Source: DASXHD01 sp038239005 (GTDB lineage: Bacteria > Myxococcota_A > Polyangia > Polyangiales > Polyangiaceae). Taken from it: a DNA stretch of 64,000 nucleotides. Numbering within the stretch: the first letter of the stretch is position 1; each line of letters opens with the position of its first letter. Positions 16,723-25,837 of the stretch are shown here, piece by piece. The stretch covers positions 1 to 64,000 of the forward strand of contig JBBSFE010000015.1 in the NCBI GenBank assembly GCA_038239005.1, in the 5' to 3' direction. The notes under the pieces are model-generated. The model saw only the letters and a list, made by a program, of their open reading frames with translations. It ran no database searches and was not told where the DNA came from. A program made the translations under genes and the position numbers.

Positions 16723-17915
16723 TTAAATCCTTTTTACGTCTCTCCCAACGTTAACCAATTCACCTCCACGCAGCTGACCGAGCAGGACGGGACCAAACCA
16801 AAGGTCGCCCTCACGATCGTTTCCATCGTCGGGCATGTTGCGTAGCTCGACTTCGAGACAAGCGAGAGCCGTGCTGACAAAGATACGTTTGCCGTCACAA
16901 CGAATGAAGCCACGCTTGTCGACGCGCAGAGCGATGTTCCACGGCTCGCACTCGAATCGCAGAAGAGGGCGCGGGTAGCGACGCGGTGAGCGACGAAAAA
17001 GCGACTCGGGCGTCTTCATCGCCAAAGCCTCGTGAGGACGCACCTCGTTGTAGGTCTTGCGAAAGAGATCGCTCGCACGCTGCTGCGCGTGGACGTCGCG
17101 CTGAGGCGGCACTTCCGCTTTGAGCGTGCGATGGAAGCGCTCTTGGCGGCCATTCTGTTGCGGCTTGCCGGGCTCGATGCGCTCACGACGGATGCCGAGC
17201 CTCAACCACCAGACTGAGAGATCCGAAAGGCCGCCCGCGCCGACCGTCACAAAGGGAGGCCCGTTGTCGGTGCGAATCGCCTTCGGCATCCCGTACTCTT
17301 GAAACGCTGAATCGAAACGCGCATCACTTCGGCGCCGTTCGGCTCGAGCAACACTTCACAGCGCACGAGGAAGCGCGTGTGTGCGTCGATGATCGTGAGC
17401 GGATAACAAACGCGACCGTCGAGCATTCGGAACTGACCTTTGAAGTCGGCGCACCACGTCACGTTGGGCGCGTCGACAGAAGCGAAAGGCTCGGAGCTCC
17501 ACTTCGAGCGGACGCGCCGACGACGCGGCAGCGTGAGGCCCCGGCGCTTGAGTATCTCGCCGACGGTGCTCGGCGCAGGAATCGGCACGTCGCAGCGGTC
17601 ACGCAGCAACTTGCGAAGCCTCTTCGGGCCCCAAGTCGGATGCGCTTTGCGAGCAGCGGCCACGAGCTCCTCGACGCGCTCGTCGACTTTCATAGGCGTC
17701 GTGTGAGGCCGCCGTGAACGCTCGGCAACCGCCGCAACGTCGCGTCCGCTCCTGCAGTATCGCGCGATGAGCCGATGCCCCGCATCGCGACTGACGCCGA
17801 ACTCGCGGCACAGCTCGCTCACGTTGACGACGCCTTCGCCAGCGTCCCATCGCTTCTCCCACTCCAACACGAACTTCACTCGCTCCTTCATCGAATCCGT
17901 TTCCTTCCAGGGCAT
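16723..17915 (-). pseudogene. IS481-type DDE transposase, broken by a 1-base frameshift
   Basis: The first part (17915 to about 17300) has a helix-turn-helix (VSELCREFGVSRDAGHRL) and WCADFKGQ with the first catalytic Asp. The second part, in another frame from about 17292 to 16723, has RTDNGPPF (second Asp) and QNGRQERFHRTLK (Glu). Adding one base near 17300 would join them as FKEYGMPKAIRTDNG, the usual family sequence, so one base (probably a G in AAGGAG) has been lost. IS481 transposases are normally a single frame, and no slippery heptamer is seen, so a mutation is more likely than programmed shifting. Confidence 0.85.
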
Positions 17916-17921
17916 GCGCCA

Positions 17922-18000
17922 CTGTCAGGGATGTCCTCGGATTCCGTTGCACCGACTGTCAGGCATGTCCCCGGTCCGTTGTGTCAGGGATCTGTCCGGT
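17922..18000 (-). repeat. IS right end: two to three copies of the terminal repeat
   Basis: Reverse copies of the terminal motif lie at 17922-17941 and 17956-17975, with a weaker third copy (TGTCAGGGATCTGTCCGGT) at 17982-18000. The innermost copy starts seven bases upstream of the transposase start codon, so it may also lie within the transposase promoter. Confidence 0.75.
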
Positions 18001-18070
18001 CTGTACCCGTCAAAAATCAACGGAGGGACTTGACCGGACGAGGACGGGATGTAATATATGCTAAATCAAT

Positions 18071-18673
18071 ATGAAAGCGGCGCGGCAGCTCGAGCTTCGG
18101 TTTCATCCACGCGGGGGCAAGCGGCGCGGGGCGGGGCGCAAGCCGAAGGGGGCGACGGCAGGGGTCTCGCATCTACGGCGTGAGCGGTTTGGGCGGCTCT
18201 TGCCGGTGCACGTCACATTGCGGATGGCGCGGCATGTCTACAACTTGAGGAGCCGGCGCTCGTTCTCCATCGTGGGGCGCGCCATCGTGAAAGCAGCAGA
18301 CCGCTTTGGCGTGACCATCGTGCGGTTTTCCGTGCAGGGCAACCACGTGCATCTCATCGTCGAGGCGCCGGGCGAGAGCGCGCTGTCGCGTGCGATGCAG
18401 GGTTTTTCGATTCGCGTTGCGAAGCGCCTGAACGCGATGATGAAGCGTGCCGGGCGCGAGCTCGCTGATCGGTATCACGCCCACGTCCTACGCACGCCAA
18501 CCGAGGCGCGCCGCGCCGTGCGCTATGTCGCCGAGAACGCGAGAAAGCACATGGCTGAATTCGGGCGCGTCGTCCGCGCGACGTTTATCGACGACTACTC
18601 ATCAGAAGGCGCACCCATCGCGCTCCCACGTGCGCGAACCTGGCTACTTCGCCGCGGGGTGTCGCCGCCGTGA
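18071..18673 (+). CDS. REP-associated tyrosine transposase (Y1_Tnp/RAYT type)
   Basis: The 200-aa product begins with a Lys/Arg/Gly-rich tail (KRRGAGRKPKG) typical of myxobacterial copies. It has the HUH metal motif HVH at 92-94 in GNHVHLIVEA and the likely catalytic Tyr at about 152 in AVRYVAENARKH. These single-strand transposases move or maintain short palindromic REP sequences. I see no clear REP hairpin beside it. The gene is 70 bases beyond the IS right end, and a related C-terminal remnant lies at 47.9-48.2 kb, so the family has been active in this genome. Upstream bases 18040-18070 are AT-rich and could hold its promoter. Confidence 0.8.
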   Translation: MKAARQLELRFHPRGGKRRGAGRKPKGATAGVSHLRRERFGRLLPVHVTLRMARHVYNLRSRRSFSIVGRAIVKAADRFGVTIVRFSVQGNHVHLIVEAPGESALSRAMQGFSIRVAKRLNAMMKRAGRELADRYHAHVLRTPTEARRAVRYVAENARKHMAEFGRVVRATFIDDYSSEGAPIALPRARTWLLRRGVSPP

Positions 18674-18707
18674 CGCCGCGCGCGCGGGCACCCCTGCGAG
18701 GAGCGCG

Positions 18708-19502
18708 TCAGATGCGACGCAGCAACGAGGTTGTGTGCTCGACCTGCGTGAAGCCGAGGCGCGCATAGAGGCGGTCGGCCTCGGTGTCGGGCCACGAACC
18801 GATGTGCACGGGCTCGGGCCACTTCTCCAGCGCAAATTGCGTGACGCGCGAGACGAGCGCCGCCGCAATTCCACGACGACGCCAAGGCGCATCCACGTTG
18901 ACCATCTGAAAACGTGACAAGCCCGCGTGCGTGAAGACGCCGCACGTGGCGACCAGTGCGCCGTCGACGAAAACGCCGAACCAACGCCCATGACCCGCGT
19001 CAACGAGTCGTGCGTATCGCTCGACTTGGATGCGCAAGAACTCGCGGTAGCCGGCGGCGAAAATCGTGTCCGGCGTCATGCAGCGGTCGCAAAGCTCGAA
19101 GACGGCGCCCCATTCCTCGACGCGCGTCTCGCGAATGTTCCATGTGGAGCTCGATGGCTCGAGCTCGGCAGCGCGCTCGATGCGACGAAGCACCGTGTCA
19201 TCGCGCGTGAAGCCGAGCGGCTCGAAGGGCGACGCATCGAAAGACGCCGCGTGGATGTCGTCCCACGCGAACAGGCGATGGCGCGCGGTTGGAAACTCCT
19301 TCGCGAACTGTGATTCGCGGACCCCGCCCGGCGCGAGATCGGCGGGCGCGGGCGCATCACGAAAAACGATGAAGTTTCCCCAAAAGAACGTCGGGTTCGA
19401 AGGCGTGCGCACGACGATGTATTCGCCGCGATCGACGACCGTTCCGTCGAGCTCGGCGAACATGATTTCGGTGCGCAGCGCGGCCGAACGGATCGCGGGC
19501 AC
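18708..19502 (-). CDS. GNAT-family N-acetyltransferase
   Basis: From a GTG at 19502 the product is 264 aa and begins VPAIRSAALRTEI, the start seen in relatives with the RTPSNPTFFWGNF motif that follows; an ATG 13 codons later is an alternative. The C-terminal half is a GNAT fold with the acetyl-CoA loop in WRRRGIAAALVSRV and the ending YARLGFTQ. The acceptor is unknown. The start lies eight bases after the stop of the paralogous lipoprotein gene, so it may be co-transcribed with it. Confidence 0.8.
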   Translation of the reverse strand: MPAIRSAALRTEIMFAELDGTVVDRGEYIVVRTPSNPTFFWGNFIVFRDAPAPADLAPGGVRESQFAKEFPTARHRLFAWDDIHAASFDASPFEPLGFTRDDTVLRRIERAAELEPSSSTWNIRETRVEEWGAVFELCDRCMTPDTIFAAGYREFLRIQVERYARLVDAGHGRWFGVFVDGALVATCGVFTHAGLSRFQMVNVDAPWRRRGIAAALVSRVTQFALEKWPEPVHIGSWPDTEADRLYARLGFTQVEHTTSLLRRI

Positions 19503-19510
19503 GGTGCGAG

Positions 19511-20938
19511 TTAACGAACGGGCGGGGGAGGAGGCTGGCTGTCGTTCGTGATGCACGACGACAGATCGAACAGCAAGAACTCGAGCGCCTTCTCTTGCGC
19601 GGTGAGCGGGTTCTTGTTGCAGTTGCCGGGGAACGTGCCGCCGGGGCTGTCGCCGGAGCCAACGTGCAAGTCGGAGAAGACGACCTTGCCGCATTGTTTG
19701 TCGTCCGGGACGCCGACGGGCGTGTTGAACGTGTAGTACTCGACGAGCGGCGTCCCTGGGTCCCACACCCAGCGAATCGAAATCGGATCGGTGGGCGGGT
19801 TGCCGTTGACGGCGTCGACATCGTGACGCCCCTCGCTGATCGGGAAGGTGCCAAGCGTCGTGGAACCACCGACGTTGAGCATCCATTGGGCGAACGCTGC
19901 ACCCTTCGCGAACGACTGATCGATCGTGACGGGCCAGTTCGTTTGCGGTGGGCTGCCCGCGTGATCGAACGTGGCCGTGGTCGGCCAGAGTGACGGGCCC
20001 GGGTTACTCTCGATCCAATAGTAGTGATAGTGCGTGCCGAACACGCGGCCGCCGATGTTGGCGTACTGCTCCATGTTCGGGAGCGACGTGCCGCCTTTGT
20101 TCTCCGGGTGCGTGCCGCCCTCGCAGCCCATGAGCACCATGTCGTAATTGACGAGGTTCGCTTCGCTCGTCCAGAACGTGTTGACGTTCGGTGAGCCACC
20201 CGAAATCGAGGAGCCGCCGACACCTTGATAGATGTTCACGCGACCCGCGGTGCCGACGTTGACGAACTGATCGGGGTTGATGCCGATCTTCGGAAGCATG
20301 CACTCGAGCGCGTCGGCGCCGCCCGTCGTCTGTGCGATGTACGGGATGTCGTCGTCGGGGTTGAGCTCGGCCGGTTTCGTCGGCAGGCGCGTCTGTGTTT
20401 TGTCGCTGATGGCGTTGTCGACGCACGAATTCACGTTTGCAATCGTGATGTGTCGACGCCATTTTCCGATCTGAATGACGAGCGGGATGTTCGTGTCGAC
20501 GGGAACGTTGTCGAGCTTGAAGTGCCCCGCTGCATCGGTGAGCGTTGCAACGAGAGGATCGCCCGAGAGCGTCGCGCCGCACTTGTCGCAGGTGGCGCCG
20601 TGCGTGATCGGTTGGAGCGGCGCGTTCGGAACGTAAACGGCGACGTCGTAGAGCGGAACTTGATCGGCGGGATCGTAAACGGTACCGCTCAAGCTCGTCG
20701 TGGCGCTTCCGCCGCAGTTGACTTGTTTGAGGCAGAGTCCGGTGCACGTCTTTCCGTCACTGGAGCTGTCGGCGAACGGATTGCAAAACGGACCGGTGCA
20801 AGTGCCATCACCGCCGCTCGTGCCGTCACCTTCACCGCCGTCGAATTGGGAGCCGTCGTCTCCGCAGCCGCCTGTGACACCAGCGAACCCGAGAGCGAGC
20901 GCTCCAAAACAGGACATGAGCCCGAGCTGTTTTCGCAT
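19511..20938 (-). CDS. Lipoprotein with carboxypeptidase-regulatory-like domain, paralog 1
   Basis: The 475-aa product has a signal with a lipobox ending TGGC (Cys about 25), an acidic Gly/Ser tether, and then a beta-sandwich of the carboxypeptidase-regulatory type (SGTVYDPADQVPLYDVAVYV, GHFKLDNVPV). A C-terminal region follows with GGRVFGTHYHYYWIE and VVFSDLHV, which resembles a ThuA/amidotransferase-like fold. It ends in PPPPP. An excellent AAGGAGG ribosome site precedes the ATG by six bases. It is paralogous to the next gene upstream along its whole length. The role is unknown; surface binding is likely. Confidence 0.75.
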   Translation of the reverse strand: MRKQLGLMSCFGALALGFAGVTGGCGDDGSQFDGGEGDGTSGGDGTCTGPFCNPFADSSSDGKTCTGLCLKQVNCGGSATTSLSGTVYDPADQVPLYDVAVYVPNAPLQPITHGATCDKCGATLSGDPLVATLTDAAGHFKLDNVPVDTNIPLVIQIGKWRRHITIANVNSCVDNAISDKTQTRLPTKPAELNPDDDIPYIAQTTGGADALECMLPKIGINPDQFVNVGTAGRVNIYQGVGGSSISGGSPNVNTFWTSEANLVNYDMVLMGCEGGTHPENKGGTSLPNMEQYANIGGRVFGTHYHYYWIESNPGPSLWPTTATFDHAGSPPQTNWPVTIDQSFAKGAAFAQWMLNVGGSTTLGTFPISEGRHDVDAVNGNPPTDPISIRWVWDPGTPLVEYYTFNTPVGVPDDKQCGKVVFSDLHVGSGDSPGGTFPGNCNKNPLTAQEKALEFLLFDLSSCITNDSQPPPPPVR

Positions 20939-20950
20939 GGAAGGCCTCCT

Positions 20951-22468
20951 TCAGCGCGGTCCCGGCGGGGGCGGCGGTTGACTGTCATTCTGAATGCAAG
21001 ACGAGAGATCGAACAGCAAGAACTCGAGCGCCTTCTCTTGCGCGGTCAGCCCGGTCTTTTGGACGCAGTTGGCCGGGAAGGTCCCGCCGGGGTTGTTGCC
21101 CGACGCGACGTGCAAATCGGAGAAGACGACCTTGCCGCACTGCTGCCCACCATCGGGCACGCCACCTTCGAAGACCGGCGTGTTGAACGAGTAGTATTCG
21201 GTGAGCTTCGGATTGCCTGCGGTTGGCGTTCCGGGATCCGAGTAGACCCAGCGAGTCGATTCGGGATCCGTTGGCGGAGTTTGGTTGACGCTATCGACGT
21301 CGTGGCGCGCCGCCGACACTGTGAATGTGCCGAGCACGCTGGAGCCGCCGTTGTTGAGCATCCATTGGGCGAACGCAGCGCCCTTCGCGAACGTCTGATC
21401 GATGAGGAGCGGCCAGTTCGCTTGGTTCGTCGGATCGCCTCCGTGATTCCACGTCGCGGTTCCCGGCCAAGGCGCGGGGCTGCTCTCGATCCAGTAGTAG
21501 TGATAGTGCGTTCCGAACACGCGACCGCCGACGTTGGCGTAGTCCTGCATCGCTTGGAGCGCCGGAAGAGGCTTCTCCACGGGGTAAGTGTTGCCTTCAC
21601 ACCCGAGCATGACCATGTCGTAATCTTTGAGCGGCGCGGTGCCCGCAGAGCCGTTGTTCGCCCAGAAATTCGTGGCCGAGGGAATGCCGCCGCTCATCGT
21701 CGAGCCGCCGGTGCCTTGATAGAGGTTCACGCGACCGCCGCCCGAGATGTTCGTGAATTGCCCAGGGTCGATGCCGATCTTCAGCGGCAAGCACTCGAGG
21801 GCATCAGCGCCGCCCGTCGTGAGCGCGATGTACGGGATGTCATCATCGGGAGACGTCTCGTTCGGTTTCGTCGCGAGGCGTGTTTGTGTTTTGTCGGCGA
21901 GGGCGTTGTCGACGCAGGAGCTCACCGTCGGAATCGTGATGCGGCGGCGCCATTTGCCGACTTGCATCACGAGGGGAACGTTCGAGTCGACCGGCACGTT
22001 TTCGAGAACGAAATGACCGGCTGCGTCCGTGAGAGTCGACACGAGTGGATCGCCCGAGAGCGTCGAGCCGCACTGGTCGCACGTAGCGCCGTGCGTGATC
22101 GGCGAGAGCGGCGCGTTCGGGACGTAAACGGCGACGTTGTAGAGAGGGACCTGATCGGCGGGATCGTAGACCGTGCCGCTGAGCGTGGTCGTGACCTTGC
22201 CGCCGTCCGTGCTCGGGCAACTGACCTGCTTCAAACAAAGGTTCGTGCAGGGCTTGGCGTCGGCGCTCGAGTCGAACGTGCAGAACGGGCCCGTGCAGCC
22301 GCCGTCGTTGCCAGCGTCGAATGCGCCGTCACCGTTGTTGTTATTGCCATCGTCCCCAGAGCTGCCGTCGAAAACGGCATAAGGGTTGTCGTCCCCTCCG
22401 CACGCGCTAAAGGCGGCCCCAGCGCCACCGAGTGCAAGAGCGAACCAACCAAGCTTACGCATCGACAA
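20951..22468 (-). CDS. Lipoprotein with carboxypeptidase-regulatory-like domain, paralog 2
   Basis: The 505-aa product has lipobox FSAC (Cys about 23) and the same domain order as its downstream neighbour: acidic tether, CPNL-type CxxLCLKQVSC, SGTVYDPADQVPLYNVAVYV, and the histidine-rich GTHYHYYWIESS segment. The DNA copies share a perfect 41-base block near the 3' end (21006-21046 and 19563-19603), a sign of duplication with later gene conversion. AAGGAGG lies six bases before the ATG. The 12-base gap to paralog 1 implies one mRNA. The 127-bp AT-rich gap upstream (22469-22595) holds this promoter and the divergent hemE promoter. Confidence 0.75.
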   Translation of the reverse strand: MSMRKLGWFALALGGAGAAFSACGGDDNPYAVFDGSSGDDGNNNNGDGAFDAGNDGGCTGPFCTFDSSADAKPCTNLCLKQVSCPSTDGGKVTTTLSGTVYDPADQVPLYNVAVYVPNAPLSPITHGATCDQCGSTLSGDPLVSTLTDAAGHFVLENVPVDSNVPLVMQVGKWRRRITIPTVSSCVDNALADKTQTRLATKPNETSPDDDIPYIALTTGGADALECLPLKIGIDPGQFTNISGGGRVNLYQGTGGSTMSGGIPSATNFWANNGSAGTAPLKDYDMVMLGCEGNTYPVEKPLPALQAMQDYANVGGRVFGTHYHYYWIESSPAPWPGTATWNHGGDPTNQANWPLLIDQTFAKGAAFAQWMLNNGGSSVLGTFTVSAARHDVDSVNQTPPTDPESTRWVYSDPGTPTAGNPKLTEYYSFNTPVFEGGVPDGGQQCGKVVFSDLHVASGNNPGGTFPANCVQKTGLTAQEKALEFLLFDLSSCIQNDSQPPPPPGPR

Positions 22469-22595
22469 GCCTCCTTAACAAAATTGGACCTACAATAAAA
22501 CTTTACATGGTCCTTGGAATCGATCCAACTGATTCGCCCAGGAAAATCGAAATGTGTAGTGGCGTTTGTTCCGATGTAGGTGAGCGGAAGCACCC

Positions 22596-23663
22596 GTGAC
22601 AGAATCCACCTCAACTCCAATGGCGACCGGCGAGTCGATCCGTCTCGAAAAGCGTTTTTTGCGGGCTTGCCGGCGGCAGCCCGTGGATGCCACGCCGATC
22701 TGGTTGATGCGCCAAGCCGGCCGCTACATGGCCGAATACCGGGCGCTTCGTGAGAAGCACACACTTCTCGAGCTTTGCAAAACGCCGGAGCTCGCGACTC
22801 AAGTTACCCTCCAACCGTTACGGCTCGGTGTCGATGCGGCGATACTCTTCGCCGACATTCTTTTGCCGCTCGAGCCGATGGGGGCGCCGTTCGAGTTCGC
22901 CAAGGGCGAGGGGCCCGTCGTCCACGATCCGATTCGCACACGCGCGCAGATCGACGCGCTTCGTGTCATCGAGCCAGAAGACGGGCTCGGTTACGTGCTC
23001 GCGGCCATCAAGATGATTCGCGGCGAGCTCGCGGGTCGCGTGCCACTGATTGGTTTTGCTGGCGCGCCGTTCACGCTCGCGAGTTATTTGATCGAGGGTG
23101 GCAAGAGCGCGCACTTCGCGAAGACGAAGAAGATGATGTACGCGGAGCCCGACGCCTGGAACGCGCTGATGGGCAAGCTCGCCGAGGTCGTGCGCCGATA
23201 TTTACGCGCACAAGTCGCGGCGGGCGCGGAGTGCGTGCAGCTTTTCGATTCGTGGATCGGCCAGCTCTCGCGCGAGGACTACGTCGAGTACGTGCAGCCA
23301 CACGTCGCGCACGTGCTCAAAGATTTGACGGACGTTCCCGTGATTCATTTCGGAACGGGCACGCAAGGTCTCCTCGATTTGCAGCGCGACGCCGGGGGCG
23401 ACGTCATCGGTCTCGATTGGCGAACGCCCTTCAATGAAGGTTGGGATCGCATTGGTCCGAATCACGCGGTGCAAGGCAACCTCGATCCGACGGTGCTCTT
23501 CGGGCCGGTCGACGTCGTGAAGAAGCACGCCGCGCGCATTTTGGATGCGGCGGCCGGGCGCGACGGGCACATCTTCAATCTCGGTCACGGCATCTTGCCC
23601 GAGACGCCCGTCGATACAGTGAAGGCGCTCGTCGACTTCGTGCACGAACGCTCCGCGCGATGA
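22596..23663 (+). CDS. hemE: Uroporphyrinogen decarboxylase
   Basis: The 355-aa product (GTG start) has both URO-D signatures: PIWLMRQAGRYMAEYR with the catalytic-site Arg residues, and GFAGAPFTLASYLIEGG. FADILLPLEPMG carries the Asp that binds the pyrroles. It removes four carboxyl groups from uroporphyrinogen III to give coproporphyrinogen III in the cytoplasm. Its TGA overlaps the hemH ATG (ATGA), and hemG follows with another overlap, so this is a tight haem operon. Length is normal. Confidence 0.95.
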   Translation: MTESTSTPMATGESIRLEKRFLRACRRQPVDATPIWLMRQAGRYMAEYRALREKHTLLELCKTPELATQVTLQPLRLGVDAAILFADILLPLEPMGAPFEFAKGEGPVVHDPIRTRAQIDALRVIEPEDGLGYVLAAIKMIRGELAGRVPLIGFAGAPFTLASYLIEGGKSAHFAKTKKMMYAEPDAWNALMGKLAEVVRRYLRAQVAAGAECVQLFDSWIGQLSREDYVEYVQPHVAHVLKDLTDVPVIHFGTGTQGLLDLQRDAGGDVIGLDWRTPFNEGWDRIGPNHAVQGNLDPTVLFGPVDVVKKHAARILDAAAGRDGHIFNLGHGILPETPVDTVKALVDFVHERSAR

Positions 23664-24496
23664 AGCAGGGCGTCGTCCTCGTGCACCACGGGACGGTCGA
23701 GGATCTCGATGACATGCCCGCGTTCTTGAAGAACGTCCGGCGCGGCCGCGACGCATCGCCGGAGCTCCAGCGCGAAATGCGACGGCGATACGAAGAAATA
23801 GGCGGATCGCCACTCGGGAAGATCACGGCGCGTGTCGCGAAAAAACTCGAGAGCGTGATCGGTACGCCCGTACGCGCCGCCGGGCGGTTGTGGCCACCGA
23901 GCGTGAAGGACGTTGCGAGCGAGCTCGGCGTGGAGCGGCTCGTCGTGATCCCGCTCGCGCAGCACTCGGCACGCGTCTACGCGGAAGCTGCGCGACGTGA
24001 AGCGGGAGTCCGAGTGGTCGCGGCCGGGAACTGGGGGCAGACGCCAGCGCTCCTCGCCGCGTTTGCAGCGCGCATTCGCGCGGCTGCTCGACCCAACGCA
24101 ACGCTCGTGCTCACGGCGCACTCGCTACCGAAGCACGTGATCGCTGCAGGCGACGCCTACGAACGCGAAGTCCGTGTGAGCGCCGAAGCGATCGCTTCGC
24201 GCGTCGCCGACTTGTTTCCAGAAACGCGCGTGGCGTTTCAAAGTCAGGGCGCCGATGGGGGCGACTGGCTCGGACCGACGCTCGTGGAGACGCTCGATGC
24301 GATCAAGACGCCGCGCGTCGTGATTGCGCCGATTGGGTTTCTCGCGGACCACGTCGAGATCCTTTACGACATCGACATCGAAGCGGCGGCGCTCGCAACG
24401 GCGCGCGGTATCGAGCTCACGCGAACGGAGTCGCTGAACGACGCCGACGATTTCGTCGCCGTGCTCGCCGACATCGCGAAAGGGCTGCTCGCGTGA
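23660..24496 (+). CDS. hemH: Ferrochelatase
   Basis: The 278-aa product starts at the ATG overlapping the hemE stop. TAHSLP has the metal-site His and FLADHVEILYDID the Glu of ferrochelatases; FQSQGADGGDWLGP is also typical. It inserts Fe(II) into protoporphyrin IX or coproporphyrin III. It is about 30-40 residues shorter than E. coli HemH at the N-terminal side, but the catalytic core is whole. Because hemG lies next to it, which porphyrin it uses cannot be told from sequence alone. Confidence 0.9.
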   Translation: MKQGVVLVHHGTVEDLDDMPAFLKNVRRGRDASPELQREMRRRYEEIGGSPLGKITARVAKKLESVIGTPVRAAGRLWPPSVKDVASELGVERLVVIPLAQHSARVYAEAARREAGVRVVAAGNWGQTPALLAAFAARIRAAARPNATLVLTAHSLPKHVIAAGDAYEREVRVSAEAIASRVADLFPETRVAFQSQGADGGDWLGPTLVETLDAIKTPRVVIAPIGFLADHVEILYDIDIEAAALATARGIELTRTESLNDADDFVAVLADIAKGLLA

Positions 24497-25821
24497 AACG
24501 CATCATCGTCGTCGGCGGCGGGATGACCGGGCTCGCATGTGCGTGGGCGCTTCGCGGTCGCGCGGACGTCACGGTGCTCGAAGCGAGCGATCGCATCGGC
24601 GGCAACGTGCTCACCGTGAACGAAGGCGGCTTCGTGATGGACGCCGGCCCCGATGGCTGGCTCACCTCGAAGCCCGCGGCGGGCGAGCTCGCGCGCGAGG
24701 TGGGTCTCGAAGGAGAAACGGTCGAAACGCTGCGCGAAAATCGACGCGTGTATATTGCACATGAGTCGCGTTTGTTCCCGATTCCCGAGGGAATGGTGCT
24801 CGGCATCCCGACGCGCATCGCGCCGATGGTAACGACGCGCCTCTTCTCGATGCGCGGAAAGCTGCGTATGGGACTCGAGCCCTTCATCCCGCGCCGCCGT
24901 AGCGACGAAGACGAATCGGTCGTCGACTTCGTCACGCGCCGCCTCGGTCGCGAAGCGAGTGACCGTCTCGCGGCCCCGCTCCTCGGCGGCGTGTTTGCAG
25001 GCGATGCGAGCGAGCTCTCGGTGCAAGCGGCGTTTCCGCAGCTCGCTCAGGCCGAGAAAAGATATGGCTCACTCGTTCGGGCGATGCGGGCGACGCGCCG
25101 AGGCGCGACCGGCTCCGCATTCACGTCGCTCGCCCGCGGCATGGGCTCGTTTCCGGAAGCGCTCGCGCGCGGTCTCGACGTCGCCACGAGCACGCGTGTC
25201 GAACGAATTTCGAGCGGCCCGAAGCTCGAGGTTGTGACGTCGTCGGGCGCGCTGTCCTGCGACGCACTCGTGCTCGCCGTGGGTCCGCGCGCCGCGCAAA
25301 AGCTTTTGGCCGACGTCGATCGCGATGCATCCGCAATCGTCGGCGACATCGCATGTGGCTCCTCGGCCGCGATCTTCTTGGGCTACCGCCGCGCGGACGT
25401 CGCACACCCACTCGACGCCACTGGCTTCGTCGTGGCGCGCGAACCGAATCGCAAGCTCGTCGCGTGCACGTTCGTATCGAGCAAGTGGCCGAGCCGCGCT
25501 CCTGCCGACCACGTTCTCCTTCGCGCATTCATCAGCGGCGCAAACTTCGGCGCCGACGACGCAAGCCTCATCGCCACCGCCCGCACCGAGCTCGGGGCAC
25601 TCCTCGGCCACCTCGGCGATCCGGTCCTCACGCGCGTCTTCCGCCACACGAGCGCAAGCCCCCAACCCACAGTGGGCCATCTCGACCGCATGGCGATGCT
25701 GACCCGCCGCCTCGCGATCACCCCCAACCTCCACATCATCGGCAACGGCTACGCCGGCACGGGCATCCCCGACTGCATCTCTCAGGCTCTCACTCTCGCA
25801 ACGCGACTCACCGCCGGGTAA
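24493..25821 (+). CDS. hemG: Protoporphyrinogen/coproporphyrinogen oxidase (FAD, HemY type)
   Basis: The 442-aa product (GTG start, overlapping the hemH stop) opens with the FAD-binding motif VVGGGMTGLACAWAL and EASDRIGG and closes with GNGYAGTGIPDCISQA, the second FAD signature of the oxygen-dependent oxidases. It removes six hydrogens from the porphyrinogen using O2, so this operon supports aerobic haem synthesis. Symbol hemG follows myxobacterial usage; hemY is the other name. It ends 16 bases before the convergent mutase gene. Confidence 0.9.
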   Translation: MKRIIVVGGGMTGLACAWALRGRADVTVLEASDRIGGNVLTVNEGGFVMDAGPDGWLTSKPAAGELAREVGLEGETVETLRENRRVYIAHESRLFPIPEGMVLGIPTRIAPMVTTRLFSMRGKLRMGLEPFIPRRRSDEDESVVDFVTRRLGREASDRLAAPLLGGVFAGDASELSVQAAFPQLAQAEKRYGSLVRAMRATRRGATGSAFTSLARGMGSFPEALARGLDVATSTRVERISSGPKLEVVTSSGALSCDALVLAVGPRAAQKLLADVDRDASAIVGDIACGSSAAIFLGYRRADVAHPLDATGFVVAREPNRKLVACTFVSSKWPSRAPADHVLLRAFISGANFGADDASLIATARTELGALLGHLGDPVLTRVFRHTSASPQPTVGHLDRMAMLTRRLAITPNLHIIGNGYAGTGIPDCISQALTLATRLTAG

Positions 25822-25837
25822 GTCGCGCGGATGGGGG

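Larger units (their letters stand above)
16667..17975. mobile_element. IS481-like insertion sequence with doubled terminal repeats
   Basis: A frameshifted DDE transposase is flanked by two nested pairs of inverted repeats. The outer pair, ACCGGAGACATGCCTGACAG (16667-16686) and the complement of 17956-17975, matches at 19 of 20 bases. The inner pair, 16692-16711 and 17922-17941, also matches at 19 of 20. No target-site duplication is evident at either boundary. The element is about 1.25 kb by the inner ends and 1.31 kb by the outer ends. Confidence 0.8.

Noticed and set aside
17247..17915. First transposase frame as an independent gene (IS3-type OrfA)
   Set aside because: It carries the HTH and the first catalytic Asp, and the second frame continues the same domain, so it is one broken IS481-type gene.
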